Below are positions 25,338 through 35,904 of a DNA stretch of 64,000 bases, piece after piece. The translations under genes and the position numbers were made by a program. Position 1 is the first letter of the stretch, and every line of letters starts with the position of its first letter. The notes below the pieces were generated by a model. That model made no database searches, had not been told where the DNA came from, and saw only the letters and a program-made list of their open reading frames with translations. Source of the DNA: an uncultured Mollicutes bacterium (GTDB taxonomy: Bacteria > Bacillota_I > Bacilli_A > ML615J-28 > CAG-313); assembly GCA_900548675.1 (NCBI GenBank), contig URLJ01000004.1, positions 1 through 64,000 of the forward strand. Direction: 5' to 3'.

Positions 25338-26216
25338 ATGGCTTTATCAACAGGAGCTGTAAAAGCTCGTATCCAAGCAACAAAAAAAACTGCCCAAATT
25401 ACTAAAGCCATGAATATGGTATCAGCATCTAAATTAAGAGGGGCAGAAAAAAGTATTAAGGCATACTTACCTTTTATCGAAAAAATTAAAGAAATAATAG
25501 GTAATTTATATAGTGATAATAATGACTTTATCCATCCTCTTATGAAAATGCGAACAATAAAAAAAGTTTGTTTTGTTGTAATATCAACAGATAGAGGTTT
25601 AGCAGGAGCAATTAATAGTAACATTAATAAAATGTTAACATCAAGAATTAGAGCAATGGATGAAAATACTTCATATGTTGTTTACCCTTTAGGATTAAAA
25701 GCATATACATATGCCAAAAAAATGAATTATCCTCTTGTTACTCCTAATGTTTTTAACCTCCAAGATGATATACAATTCTATCAAGTAAGTGAAGTCGTTC
25801 ATCAAATAGTTTTAGATTACTTACTTGAAAAATATGATAAAGTAGAAATAATATATACTCATTATGTCAACACATTAATTCAAAAAGTAGAAACAAATGT
25901 TATTCTTCCAATATCAGATATTTCTAAAGATAAAGAAGTGAAAAACATTAATAAAACCTATGAATATGAAGGTGGTAAAGAGGATATTTTAAATACTATT
26001 TTACCTATTTATATTGAAAATACTATTTACGGCATGATGTTAGATGCCAAAGCTAGTGAGCATGCATCTAGAATGAATTCAATGCAAAGTGCTACAGATA
26101 ATGCAACCGAGGTTGTTGCGAATTTAGAATTACTATACAATAGAGCCCGCCAGGCGGCTATCACGTTAGAATTAACGGATATTATTGGTGGGGCTAGTGT
26201 AATTAACGAAAGGTAG
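25338..26216 (+). CDS. atpG: ATP synthase subunit gamma
   Basis: 292 residues, central rotor shaft of F1. The N-terminal helix (ARIQATKKTAQITKAMNMVSA) and C-terminal helix (ASRMNSMQSATDNATEV, YNRARQAAITLELTDIIGGA) that form the coiled coil are both conserved. AAAGGAGAA precedes the start. Confidence 0.96.
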   Translation: MALSTGAVKARIQATKKTAQITKAMNMVSASKLRGAEKSIKAYLPFIEKIKEIIGNLYSDNNDFIHPLMKMRTIKKVCFVVISTDRGLAGAINSNINKMLTSRIRAMDENTSYVVYPLGLKAYTYAKKMNYPLVTPNVFNLQDDIQFYQVSEVVHQIVLDYLLEKYDKVEIIYTHYVNTLIQKVETNVILPISDISKDKEVKNINKTYEYEGGKEDILNTILPIYIENTIYGMMLDAKASEHASRMNSMQSATDNATEVVANLELLYNRARQAAITLELTDIIGGASVINER

Positions 26217-28045
<1,829 letters not shown>

Positions 28046-28055
28046 TTTAAATATA

Positions 28056-28083
28056 AAAAACTCTCTTTTTAGAGAGTTTTTTA
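28056..28083 (+). terminator. Terminator of the ATP synthase operon
   Basis: AAAAACTCTCT, short loop, AGAGAGTTTTTT: perfect stem with T-run. Confidence 0.92.
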
Positions 28084-28158
28084 ATATTTAAATATTAATG
28101 ATAATTTTAGAAAAAACAAATATTATCTATTGTATTATTTTATTGATAAAATATAAAT

Positions 28159-28428
28159 ATGAAAAGATCATTTTATAATTTATTCTTGATAGAAAAAGAA
28201 AAATACTTGATGGTAGATACCTTTTTTATAGGAAAACAAATGCTTATTATTATCGATATAACCGAAGATTCAATGTTCAATCCAGGTTTTTCTAATTTCT
28301 TAAAATTTGGTGAATTACAAGGGTTTACTTTTGTTTGGTTTGATAGTTATACAAAAATGGAAAAAGAATTAGATTGTTTTTTAAACGCTACTGAAGATAA
28401 TTTTATCGTTTATATTGATGGAAAATGA
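28159..28428 (+). CDS. Unknown small protein
   Basis: 89 residues; not recognised. It is predicted cytoplasmic, acidic in its second half (YTKMEKELDCFLNATEDNF), with aromatic-rich strands and no membrane helix or signal peptide. The Shine-Dalgarno before ATG 28159 is poor, so the start or even the gene is uncertain. It lies between the ATP synthase terminator and the DUF1292 gene. Confidence 0.5.
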   Translation: MKRSFYNLFLIEKEKYLMVDTFFIGKQMLIIIDITEDSMFNPGFSNFLKFGELQGFTFVWFDSYTKMEKELDCFLNATEDNFIVYIDGK

Positions 28429-28444
28429 TTTATTGTGGTATAAT
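28415..28444 (+). promoter_or_regulatory. Promoter of the DUF1292-hpf unit
   Basis: TTGATG (28415-28420), 18-bp spacer, extended TGG-TATAAT (28439-28444). It overlaps the 3' end of the preceding small gene. Confidence 0.65.
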
Positions 28445-28466
28445 ATATGTGTAAGAGGTAGATGCT

Positions 28467-28748
28467 ATGAAAAAAAGTCCAATTGATATGATTTTTGATG
28501 AAGATTGCAATGACAATGTCTTTTTAAAAGATGAGAATGGTCAAATGATAGAATTTGAACAAGTTGCAGTAATTCCTTTAGACGAAATGATTTTTGTCAT
28601 CCTTCATCCGGTATCAGAAAAAGAAGAAGTCGGGTATATTTTTATGTATGATATCGTAGGACCAAATGAAGTACTAGAAATCGTTAAAGATGAGGACATA
28701 ATAGAAGCGGTTTGGGATTGTTATGATACTTTAAACGCTGCTTCTTAA
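28467..28748 (+). CDS. DUF1292 family protein
   Basis: 93 residues, acidic, with the DUF1292 pattern NVFLKDENGQMIEFEQVAVI...PLDEMIFVILHPVSE and a C-terminal EVVKDEDIIEAVWDCYDTL-like helix. The family (YrzB) is common in Firmicutes and has no known function. AAGAGGTAG precedes the ATG. Directly upstream of hpf. Confidence 0.82.
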   Translation: MKKSPIDMIFDEDCNDNVFLKDENGQMIEFEQVAVIPLDEMIFVILHPVSEKEEVGYIFMYDIVGPNEVLEIVKDEDIIEAVWDCYDTLNAAS

Positions 28749-28779
28749 TCTTACAAAATAAAAATTAAGGAGGATCGTT

Positions 28780-29322
28780 ATGAGAATTAATGTTCATGGA
28801 AAAAACAAATTTGAGGTAAAGCCAGGTTTACGTTCTTATATTGAAGATAGAGTAGGCAGTTTAGCTCATATGTTTTCTGCCCATCAAGATGTAACAGCTA
28901 ATGTTGTATGTAAGGAATATGGTAATAATAAGGTAGTTGAAGTAACCATACCAACAAAACATTTAATCTTACGAGCTGAAACTAGTTCTGAAGATATGTT
29001 TCAGTCAGTTGATCTTGCTGTAGATAAAATAGAACAACAGTTATTGAGACATAAAAAGAAAATTAATTCGATTATTAGGGGACGTGAAGGAGTTGCTAAT
29101 TACTTTAGTGCTCAAATTGAAAATATGAAAGATGAAGATGAAAAACATAAAATAGTAAAAACTAAAGAAGTAGATTTAGAGGTAATGGATCCAGAAGAAG
29201 CAATGTTGCAAGCAGAACTTTTAGGTCATGACTTCTATATGTTTATCAATTCAGTTGACCACAAGGTTTCAATAGTATATTTGCGTGATGATGGCGATTA
29301 TGGCATCATGAGGGCTAAATAG
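28780..29322 (+). CDS. hpf: Ribosome hibernation promoting factor, long form
   Basis: 180 residues. The N-terminal domain (about 1-100) binds the decoding centre of 30S and blocks translation; the C-terminal domain (EVDLEVMDPEEAMLQAELLGHDFYMFIN...) dimerises and joins two 70S particles into 100S. Long HPF upstream of secA and prfB is a standard Firmicutes order. AAGGAGG precedes the start. Confidence 0.95.
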   Translation: MRINVHGKNKFEVKPGLRSYIEDRVGSLAHMFSAHQDVTANVVCKEYGNNKVVEVTIPTKHLILRAETSSEDMFQSVDLAVDKIEQQLLRHKKKINSIIRGREGVANYFSAQIENMKDEDEKHKIVKTKEVDLEVMDPEEAMLQAELLGHDFYMFINSVDHKVSIVYLRDDGDYGIMRAK

Positions 29323-29332
29323 CAATTAATTC

Positions 29333-29362
29333 CCCTTCGCCGATTGGCGGAGGGCTCTTTTA
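29333..29362 (+). terminator. Terminator after hpf
   Basis: CCCTTCGCC, loop gatt, GGCGGAGGG (one wobble), followed by CTCTTTT. Confidence 0.85.
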
Positions 29363-29387
29363 TAAAAAAAGGTATATTCCTTATCAC

Positions 29388-29416
29388 TTGATAAAATCAA
29401 GCAAAAGTGGTATTAT
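29388..29416 (+). promoter_or_regulatory. Promoter of secA-prfB
   Basis: TTGATA (29388-29393), 17-bp spacer, extended TGG-TATTAT (29411-29416). Confidence 0.7.
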
Positions 29417-29442
29417 ATATATAGAAAATTGAGGTTATTATT

Positions 29443-31953
29443 ATGTTTAAAAAATTATTTGACCCAGGTTATAAAGAATTAAAACGCTGCGAAAAAATAG
29501 CAGAAAAAGTAATGGCGTTGGAACCTACATACCGTGCAATGAGCGATGATGAATTAAAAGCTAAAACACTTTATTTTAAAGAAAAAGTAGCCAATGGGGC
29601 ATCGCTTGACGATTTACTAGTAGAAGCTTATGCAACCGCTCGTGAAGCCGCATATCGTGTTACGGGATTATTAGCATTTAAAGTTCAAGTAATAGGTGCA
29701 ACCGCTATGCATTATGGAAATATTGCCGAAATGAAAACTGGTGAAGGTAAAACTCTAACATCAGTAATGGTTGCATATTTAAATGCTTTATCTGGAAAAG
29801 GTGTTCATATCGTTACCGTTAATGAATACTTGGCATCACGTGATGCTCATGATATGGGTGCTGTTCATGAATGGCTTGGTTTAACAGTAGGTCTAAATCT
29901 TCGTGATATGTCAAGTGAAGAAAAACAACAACAATATGCATGTGATATAACATATTCAACAAACAATGAATTAGGATTTGACTATTTGCGTGATCATATG
30001 GTAATTCATGGTGAAGATATGGTTCAAAGACCATTGAATTTCGCGATAATAGATGAGGTCGATTCGATTTTAATTGATGAGGCTCGTACACCATTAATTA
30101 TCTCTGGTGGTGAAAAAAGAGGTCCTAATTTATATATTCAAGCAAATACTTTTGTTAAAACATTGACAAAAGAAGAATATGATATTGATGAAAAGAGTAA
30201 ACACATAACATTAAATGATGCTGGTGCTGCTCATGCCGAAAAATTTTTCAATATCCCTAATTTATATGATATAAAATATGTAAGCCTTGTCCATCACATC
30301 AATAATGCATTAAGAGCGAATTATATAATGGCTAAAGATGTTGATTATGTTGTAAAAGATAATAGTGTTATTATCGTTGACCAATTTACTGGCCGCCTAA
30401 TGTATGGTAGACAATTCAGTGAAGGATTACATCAAGCTCTAGAAGCAAAAGAACGTGTTGAGATTAAAAAAGAAACGCGAACACTCGCCACTATTACTTT
30501 CCAAAATTATTTCAGAATGTATCATAAATTAGCTGGTATGACCGGTACTGCCAAAACCGAAGAAGAAGAATTCCGTAATATTTATAATATGTTTGTAGTA
30601 GAAGTACCGACAAACGCACCAGTTATTAGAATAGATGACCCTGATAAAATATATCAAACAATGGATGGAAAATTTAAAGCGATAGCGAAAGATATTGCAG
30701 AACGTCATGCCAAGGGTCAACCAGTGCTAGTTGGTACTATTTCAATTGAAACAAGTGAATTACTATCTAGTTTATTAAAACGAAGAGGAATCCCTCATAA
30801 TGTTTTAAATGCGAAACAACATGAAAGAGAAGCAGAAATAGTTCAACACGCAGGTGAATTGGGAGCTGTTACTATTGCGACTAACATGGCTGGTCGTGGT
30901 ACCGATATTAAACTAGGCGAAGGTGTTGTCGCTTTAGGTGGGCTTGCGGTTATTGGTACAGAACGTCATGAATCGAGACGTATTGATAATCAGTTACGTG
31001 GGCGTAGTGGCCGTCAAGGTGACCCCGGCTATAGTGTATTCTATCTTTCGGCCGAAGATGATTTGCTACGTCGTTTTGGTAGTGAACGTTTCAAACAGAT
31101 GGTTAGAATGGGTACAGGAAATGAAAAAGATGAAGAAGGAAACGAATTGCCACTTCAAATGAAGATGCTTTCACGTTTCATTGAAAGTGCGCAACGTCGT
31201 GTTGAAGGCGATAACTTCGATCGTCGTAAATCAGTTGTTGAATATGATGAAGTATTAAGAAAACAGCGTGAAATCATTTATAAACAACGTAGTGATATAT
31301 TATTTATTGATGATATGGAACCAACTGTACGAAATATGATGAAAGAAACAGTAGATCGTATCCTTCCTCAATATTTCTCAAACAATCATCGTAAAGAAAA
31401 TAATGTAACGGATTTCATGAAAGAATTCATTATGATGTATTTTAATCTTGGTGAATTTACGGAAGAAGATTTTGAAGATGTAACTTTAAATGAAGCTACC
31501 GAAAAAGTATTAAATAGATTATATAAAAACCTTGATGATAAAAAGGCAAGTTGCCCAAGCGAAATCTTTAGAGAATTCTTAAAAGTTGTGCTTTTAAGAG
31601 TAGTTGATAAATATTGGATGGATCATATCGATCAAATGAGTCAATTACGTCAAAGTGTAGGTTTATCATCATACGCTCAACTTAACCCTCTTAGAGAGTA
31701 TCAAGAAATTGGATTCCAATTATTTAATACAATGATTTCTAATATTCAAAACGAAGTTACACAATTAATAAATCGTGCTCAACTTCGTGAAAATCTTCAA
31801 CGTGAGGAAGTAGCTAAGCCTACAGGAACTAACGCTGCAAGTGATGATACAATTAAACGGAAACCTATCGTTAAAAAAGAAGGTAAGGTAGGTCGTAATG
31901 ATCCGTGTCCATGTGGTAGCGGTTTGAAATATAAACATTGCTGCGGTAAATAA
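29443..31953 (+). CDS. secA: Preprotein translocase ATPase SecA
   Basis: 836-residue motor that pushes unfolded preproteins through SecYEG. Walker A MKTGEGKT near residue 97, IIDEVDSILIDEA as motif II, the preprotein cross-linking domain, TNMAGRGTDIKLG and LRGRSGRQGDPG in NBD2, and a C-terminal zinc-binding CPCGSGLKYKHCCG that contacts SecB or ribosomes. Complete; shorter than E. coli SecA as in most Firmicutes. Confidence 0.97.
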   Translation: MFKKLFDPGYKELKRCEKIAEKVMALEPTYRAMSDDELKAKTLYFKEKVANGASLDDLLVEAYATAREAAYRVTGLLAFKVQVIGATAMHYGNIAEMKTGEGKTLTSVMVAYLNALSGKGVHIVTVNEYLASRDAHDMGAVHEWLGLTVGLNLRDMSSEEKQQQYACDITYSTNNELGFDYLRDHMVIHGEDMVQRPLNFAIIDEVDSILIDEARTPLIISGGEKRGPNLYIQANTFVKTLTKEEYDIDEKSKHITLNDAGAAHAEKFFNIPNLYDIKYVSLVHHINNALRANYIMAKDVDYVVKDNSVIIVDQFTGRLMYGRQFSEGLHQALEAKERVEIKKETRTLATITFQNYFRMYHKLAGMTGTAKTEEEEFRNIYNMFVVEVPTNAPVIRIDDPDKIYQTMDGKFKAIAKDIAERHAKGQPVLVGTISIETSELLSSLLKRRGIPHNVLNAKQHEREAEIVQHAGELGAVTIATNMAGRGTDIKLGEGVVALGGLAVIGTERHESRRIDNQLRGRSGRQGDPGYSVFYLSAEDDLLRRFGSERFKQMVRMGTGNEKDEEGNELPLQMKMLSRFIESAQRRVEGDNFDRRKSVVEYDEVLRKQREIIYKQRSDILFIDDMEPTVRNMMKETVDRILPQYFSNNHRKENNVTDFMKEFIMMYFNLGEFTEEDFEDVTLNEATEKVLNRLYKNLDDKKASCPSEIFREFLKVVLLRVVDKYWMDHIDQMSQLRQSVGLSSYAQLNPLREYQEIGFQLFNTMISNIQNEVTQLINRAQLRENLQREEVAKPTGTNAASDDTIKRKPIVKKEGKVGRNDPCPCGSGLKYKHCCGK

Positions 31954-31971
31954 AAAATTAAAGGAGGATTT

Positions 31972-33075
31972 ATGGAAAAATTCGAAATTGTCAAAGCGTA
32001 TAACGATTTTGAAAAACGTATTGATGATTTAGAAAAAGTCATCAATCCTTCTTTTTTACATAACAAAATAAAAAAACTAGAGGATAGTATGTTAGATCCC
32101 CATTTTTGGGATGATGCGAACACTGCATCTAGTATAATAAATGAACTGAATGATGCGAAAGAAAGAATTAATAACTTAAATGAAGTTAAACGGGAACTAA
32201 GTGAAATTAAAGATGTAATTGAATTAGATGATGAAGAATTGTTTATGGAAACTGATGAAAGCATTAACAACCTAAATAGTAAGCTAGAAAAGTTTGAAGT
32301 TGATTTACTTTTAAATGGGCCATATGATCATAATAATGCAATAGTGGAACTTCATCCTGGAGCCGGGGGAACTGAATCCCAAGATTGGGCTCTTATGCTT
32401 TACCGGATGTATCGCCGCTTTGCTGAAAGAAAGGGTTTTGCTTTTGATTTATTAGATTATCAAGAAGCAATAGATGCGGGAATTAAAAGTGCTACTTTCT
32501 TAATTAAAGGCAAAAATGCTTATGGCTATTTAAAGTCTGAGCATGGTGTTCATAGATTGGTGAGAATTTCCCCATTCGATTCAAATGCAAGAAGACATAC
32601 GAGTTTTGCCGCTTGTAGTGTTACACCCGAATTAGACGATAGAATTGAAATTAAAATAGCAGATGAAGATATAAAAGTTGATACTTATAGAGCGAGTGGA
32701 GCAGGTGGCCAACATGTAAATCGTACTGATTCAGCTATTAGAATTACCCATATTCCAACAGGAATAGTAGTTACATGTCAAAATGAACGTAGTCAAATTC
32801 AAAATAGGGCTAGAGCTATGGCCGTGTTAAAATCAAAATTATTTCAATTAGAACAAAAAGAAAAAGAGAAAAAGCTTCAAAGTATTACAGGAACTCTTGA
32901 TGATAATGCATTTGGTTCACAAATAAGAAGTTATGTTCTTCATCCTTACGCAATGGTAAAAGATCATCGCACATTAGTAGAATCGAACAATCCTATCAAT
33001 GTTTTAGATGGTGATTTAGACAAATTTATAAATGCTTATTTAAAATACAATGTAGACACAAAAAAAGAGGTGTAA
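31972..33075 (+). CDS. prfB: Peptide chain release factor 2, no frameshift site
   Basis: 367 residues; ends translation at TGA and TAA. The stop-codon recognition tripeptide SPF (ISPFDSNARRHTS) and the catalytic GGQ (SGAGGQHVN) are present. Most bacterial prfB genes need a programmed +1 frameshift near codon 25; here the full protein is in one frame from ATG 31972 with AAAGGAGG upstream, so that autoregulation is absent. Its presence shows TGA is a stop in this organism. Confidence 0.96.
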   Translation: MEKFEIVKAYNDFEKRIDDLEKVINPSFLHNKIKKLEDSMLDPHFWDDANTASSIINELNDAKERINNLNEVKRELSEIKDVIELDDEELFMETDESINNLNSKLEKFEVDLLLNGPYDHNNAIVELHPGAGGTESQDWALMLYRMYRRFAERKGFAFDLLDYQEAIDAGIKSATFLIKGKNAYGYLKSEHGVHRLVRISPFDSNARRHTSFAACSVTPELDDRIEIKIADEDIKVDTYRASGAGGQHVNRTDSAIRITHIPTGIVVTCQNERSQIQNRARAMAVLKSKLFQLEQKEKEKKLQSITGTLDDNAFGSQIRSYVLHPYAMVKDHRTLVESNNPINVLDGDLDKFINAYLKYNVDTKKEV

Positions 33076-33076
33076 A

Positions 33077-34063
33077 ATGTTTACCAAACTCAAACAACAA
33101 ATATTTAACAAAAAGTTTTTAAAAGAGTTTCTTTTTATAAATTTAGGAGTAATATGTCTAGCATTTTCGGTTATATTTGTTTATGATCCAAATAATGTTG
33201 TTTTTGGGGGAGCTTCTACAATAGGAATTATTCTTCACAACGTAGCCCCTAAACTTGCGACATCTTTTTACATAATGATTGTCAATATTATCTTTTTAAT
33301 AATGGGAGGACTTCTATTAGGAAAAGAATTTTTCTTAAAAACGATATATGGAAGTTTGATATATCCCGTTTATGCCTTTGGGCTTGAAAAAATCATCAAA
33401 TATGCTAACTTAAATGATGAACTGATTAAACTATATACAGATAATAAATTGTTAGTCATCATTATGGCTGCTGCTATAATGGGACTTGGTATAGGAACGG
33501 TTTTAAAATATGGAGGCTCAACTGGGGGAACGGATAATCTAGAGGCTATTTTTTTAAAATATTTTAATTTACCTCATTCATTGAGTTTGATAATAATTGA
33601 TGGTGTGATTGTTCTTTCGGGAGCTTTTATAATTTACCCTAATGATTTTCAAAGTATTATGACAATGATTATGTATGGAACACTAACCATTCTAATATCT
33701 GGTTTTATAATAGATAACATTGTATTTAATGGGTTCAATGTTCGTTCTGCTTATATTATTACAAGTAAACCAAATGAAGTAAAACAAGAAATATATAAAA
33801 CATTGGGTCGAGGAGTAACAGAAATTTACGCTAAAGGTGGTTATTATGAAGAAGACCGTATGGTTCTTTTCTGTGTGTTAAAAACAACAGAATTCTATAA
33901 ATTGCGTTCAGCAATATTGAAAATAGATAGTTCAGCATTTATTGTGGTAACAAAGGCATCTGAAGTTCATGGTGAAGGTTTTACTTTTGATCTTGAAAAT
34001 CCACAATTGAAAAAGCCTATAGGTGAAAAAGATGGAGAATCAAACAAAGATTGTAAAGATTGA
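33077..34063 (+). CDS. YitT family membrane protein
   Basis: 328 residues: five to six transmembrane helices (about 15-225, including GGASTIGIILH and GGSTGGTDN motifs) and a soluble C-terminal DUF2179 domain (SAYIITSKPNEVKQEIYKTLGRGVTEI, GGYYEEDRMVLFCVL) of ferredoxin-like fold. The family is widespread in Firmicutes without proven transport activity; DUF2179 domains bind ligands in related proteins. Starts one base after the prfB stop region with GAGGTG, and overlaps recX. Confidence 0.88.
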   Translation: MFTKLKQQIFNKKFLKEFLFINLGVICLAFSVIFVYDPNNVVFGGASTIGIILHNVAPKLATSFYIMIVNIIFLIMGGLLLGKEFFLKTIYGSLIYPVYAFGLEKIIKYANLNDELIKLYTDNKLLVIIMAAAIMGLGIGTVLKYGGSTGGTDNLEAIFLKYFNLPHSLSLIIIDGVIVLSGAFIIYPNDFQSIMTMIMYGTLTILISGFIIDNIVFNGFNVRSAYIITSKPNEVKQEIYKTLGRGVTEIYAKGGYYEEDRMVLFCVLKTTEFYKLRSAILKIDSSAFIVVTKASEVHGEGFTFDLENPQLKKPIGEKDGESNKDCKD

Positions 34064-34811
34064 AAAAGTTAAAAAAAACCGACAAAAGTATGAAGTTACT
34101 TTTAAAACAGCTGAGGCAACTGACACAATTGTTTTTTACGAAGACCAAATTATTGAATATAGAATTTTTAAAGACAAAGAGTACACGCTAGAAGAGTGGG
34201 AAAAAATCAAAAAAGCCTCAGAAATAGGCAACGTTTTTAATAAAACGCTCAATTATATCAGTTTTAAAATGCGAACTAGTAAAGAAGTAGAACGCTATTT
34301 AAAAGAACAGGCTTTAAGCGACGAAACTATCCAAGAAATTTTAAAAAAGCTTGAAAACTACCATTTCATAGATGATGAAAAATATGCAAAATTATTTGTT
34401 GAGTCATCAGTGAGAAATGCCAAGGGTAAAAACTATGTTAGAAATACTCTACGCGAAAAAGGCTTAAAAGATAGTATAATTAGCGATGCTTTAATAAAAT
34501 ATAATGAAGATGAAGTATTCGAAATAATTTTAATAAAAATGCGCAAAGAAGCATCTAAAAAAACAAATGATTCGGTAAAACGTAAAAAAGAAAAAATGGT
34601 TAACAAATTACTTAGAGACGGATTTGACACTTCATTTATTAAAAAAATTATGGAAGAAATAGAATTTAGTAATGAAGACAAAGAGCTACTTCTAAGAGAT
34701 TATGAAAAAGTTTCAAATAAAACTGAAGATAAAAACAAAATAATAGCAAAGCTTTTGTCAAAAGGCTACAATTACTCTGATATTAAAGAATTAGTTTTTA
34801 AAAATAAATAG
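34032..34811 (+). CDS. recX: RecX-family regulator of RecA
   Basis: 259 residues built of three-helix RecX repeats (ISFKMRTSKEVERYLKEQ, IDDEKYAKLFVESSVRNAKGKNYVRNTLREKG, then a third). RecX caps or destabilises RecA filaments. The N-terminal ~60 residues form the extra beta-rich domain seen in Firmicutes RecX. ATG 34032 follows TAGGTGAAAAAG inside the YitT gene end; GTG 34023 lies in the Shine-Dalgarno. recA is not in the window. Confidence 0.88.
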   Translation: MENQTKIVKIEKVKKNRQKYEVTFKTAEATDTIVFYEDQIIEYRIFKDKEYTLEEWEKIKKASEIGNVFNKTLNYISFKMRTSKEVERYLKEQALSDETIQEILKKLENYHFIDDEKYAKLFVESSVRNAKGKNYVRNTLREKGLKDSIISDALIKYNEDEVFEIILIKMRKEASKKTNDSVKRKKEKMVNKLLRDGFDTSFIKKIMEEIEFSNEDKELLLRDYEKVSNKTEDKNKIIAKLLSKGYNYSDIKELVFKNK

Positions 34812-34863
34812 TTTTCATATTTTAATACCTTGCAGCATATATTTTTTGCAAGAGGTGTTAATA

Positions 34864-35007
34864 ATGAATAAAGGAAAAATTGTTAATGAAAACATTCGTA
34901 ATACGTCACGATCTTTCACTAACGAAAAGGAATTAGAAGATAGTTTAAAAATGGAAATCGCAAAAGAAATTGCGAGTAATAAAACTAAAAAATCAAATAG
35001 AAAGTAA
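34864..35007 (+). CDS. Small basic protein, 47 residues
   Basis: MNKGKIVNENIRNTSRSF then KELEDSLKMEIAKEIASNK and a basic tail KTKKSNRK. AAGAGGTG precedes ATG 34864 at good spacing and the frame is clean, so it looks real. SLKMEIAKEI is loosely reminiscent of the second half of alpha/beta small acid-soluble spore proteins, but it is too short and lacks the rest; I do not assign a function. A TTGCA/TGCAA hairpin lies just upstream, likely the recX terminator region. Confidence 0.6.
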   Translation: MNKGKIVNENIRNTSRSFTNEKELEDSLKMEIAKEIASNKTKKSNRK

Positions 35008-35011
35008 CAAA

Positions 35012-35120
35012 AATACTTCAAGGCAGGGTGTAATTCCCGACCGGTGGTGATAGTCCACAAGCTGAGGCATGATTTGGTGAAATTCCAAAACCGATAGTAT
35101 AGTCTAGATGGGAGAAGATT
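35012..35120 (+). promoter_or_regulatory. FMN riboswitch (RFN element)
   Basis: The conserved RFN strings are present in order: AGGGTGTAATTCCCGACCGG, TGGTGATAGTCCAC, GCTGAGGCATGATT..GGTGAAATTCC, AAACCGATAGTATAGTC and TGGGAGAAG. It binds flavin mononucleotide and switches off the downstream gene. Expression platform: CCACGTC (35155-35161) pairs with GATGTGG (35166-35172), followed by TTTTATT, ending just before the ribU Shine-Dalgarno. Confidence 0.95.
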
Positions 35121-35191
35121 ATAGACATAAGTTATCAATCTTCCTACCAATAAGCCACGTCGTATGATGTGGTTTTATTAATGGAGGCAGT

Positions 35192-35824
35192 ATGAAAAAT
35201 AAATTATTAATAAGAAGAATGTGTATAATAGCGGTTTTATCGGCCGTTTCAACAATATTGTATTTACCTTTTTTAAGGATCAAACTACCATTCATTTTTC
35301 CTAATTTTTTGGAATTGCAGTTTTCTACTTTACCAGCCATAATTGCTACGTTTGCTTATGGACCATTAGTTGGTATTATTATTACAGCGATTAAAACAAT
35401 ATTGAAAATATTGTTAGTTGGATCTTCAACAGCTTATGTAGGAGATATTGCTGACTTTATCATAGGAGCTTCAGTCGTCCTTTGCTCAGGGCTTATTTAT
35501 AAAAAAAAGCACACCAAGAAAGGTGCAGATTTATCACTGTTTTTTGGAGCAGTCGTATGGGTAGCAGTAGCAGCAATTATCAATTATTTTATTTTAGTCC
35601 CGTTTTATATTAATTTATTTTGGGCTGGAAATGAATCATCATTTGTTGAGGCATGTCTTGTTATACCAAATATTAACATTAATAATTATAAGTTAATGTA
35701 CCTTCTAGCAGGATGTATACCTTTTAATCTTGTACTTTCAACATTAGTTATGATTACAACATCGCTCATATATAAAAAATTGTCTTTTTGGTTTAAAAAA
35801 ATTGAAAATGATGATAAAAAATGA
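35192..35824 (+). CDS. ribU: Riboflavin ECF transporter S component
   Basis: 210 residues, six hydrophobic helices, with RLKLPFIFPNFLELQFSTLPAII-like substrate-loop features (here RIKLPF...LEFSTLP-type) and TAIKTILKILLVGSS, typical of RibU. It works with the shared ECF module (EcfT and two ATPases, not in this window) to import riboflavin. Control by the FMN riboswitch directly upstream supports the substrate. ATG 35192 follows ATGGAGGC. Confidence 0.93.
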   Translation: MKNKLLIRRMCIIAVLSAVSTILYLPFLRIKLPFIFPNFLELQFSTLPAIIATFAYGPLVGIIITAIKTILKILLVGSSTAYVGDIADFIIGASVVLCSGLIYKKKHTKKGADLSLFFGAVVWVAVAAIINYFILVPFYINLFWAGNESSFVEACLVIPNININNYKLMYLLAGCIPFNLVLSTLVMITTSLIYKKLSFWFKKIENDDKK

Positions 35825-35847
35825 CAGTTTGTTTAATAAAAATAAAA

Positions 35848-35880
35848 ATGTAGGCTTTATTTTCGGCCTGCATTTATTTT
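35848..35880 (+). terminator. Terminator after ribU
   Basis: ATGTAGGC pairs with GCCTGCAT (one G-U), followed by a T-rich tail; may serve the convergent HAD gene too. Confidence 0.75.
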
Positions 35881-35904
35881 TAATTAAATGATAGTTTTTA
35901 TTAT

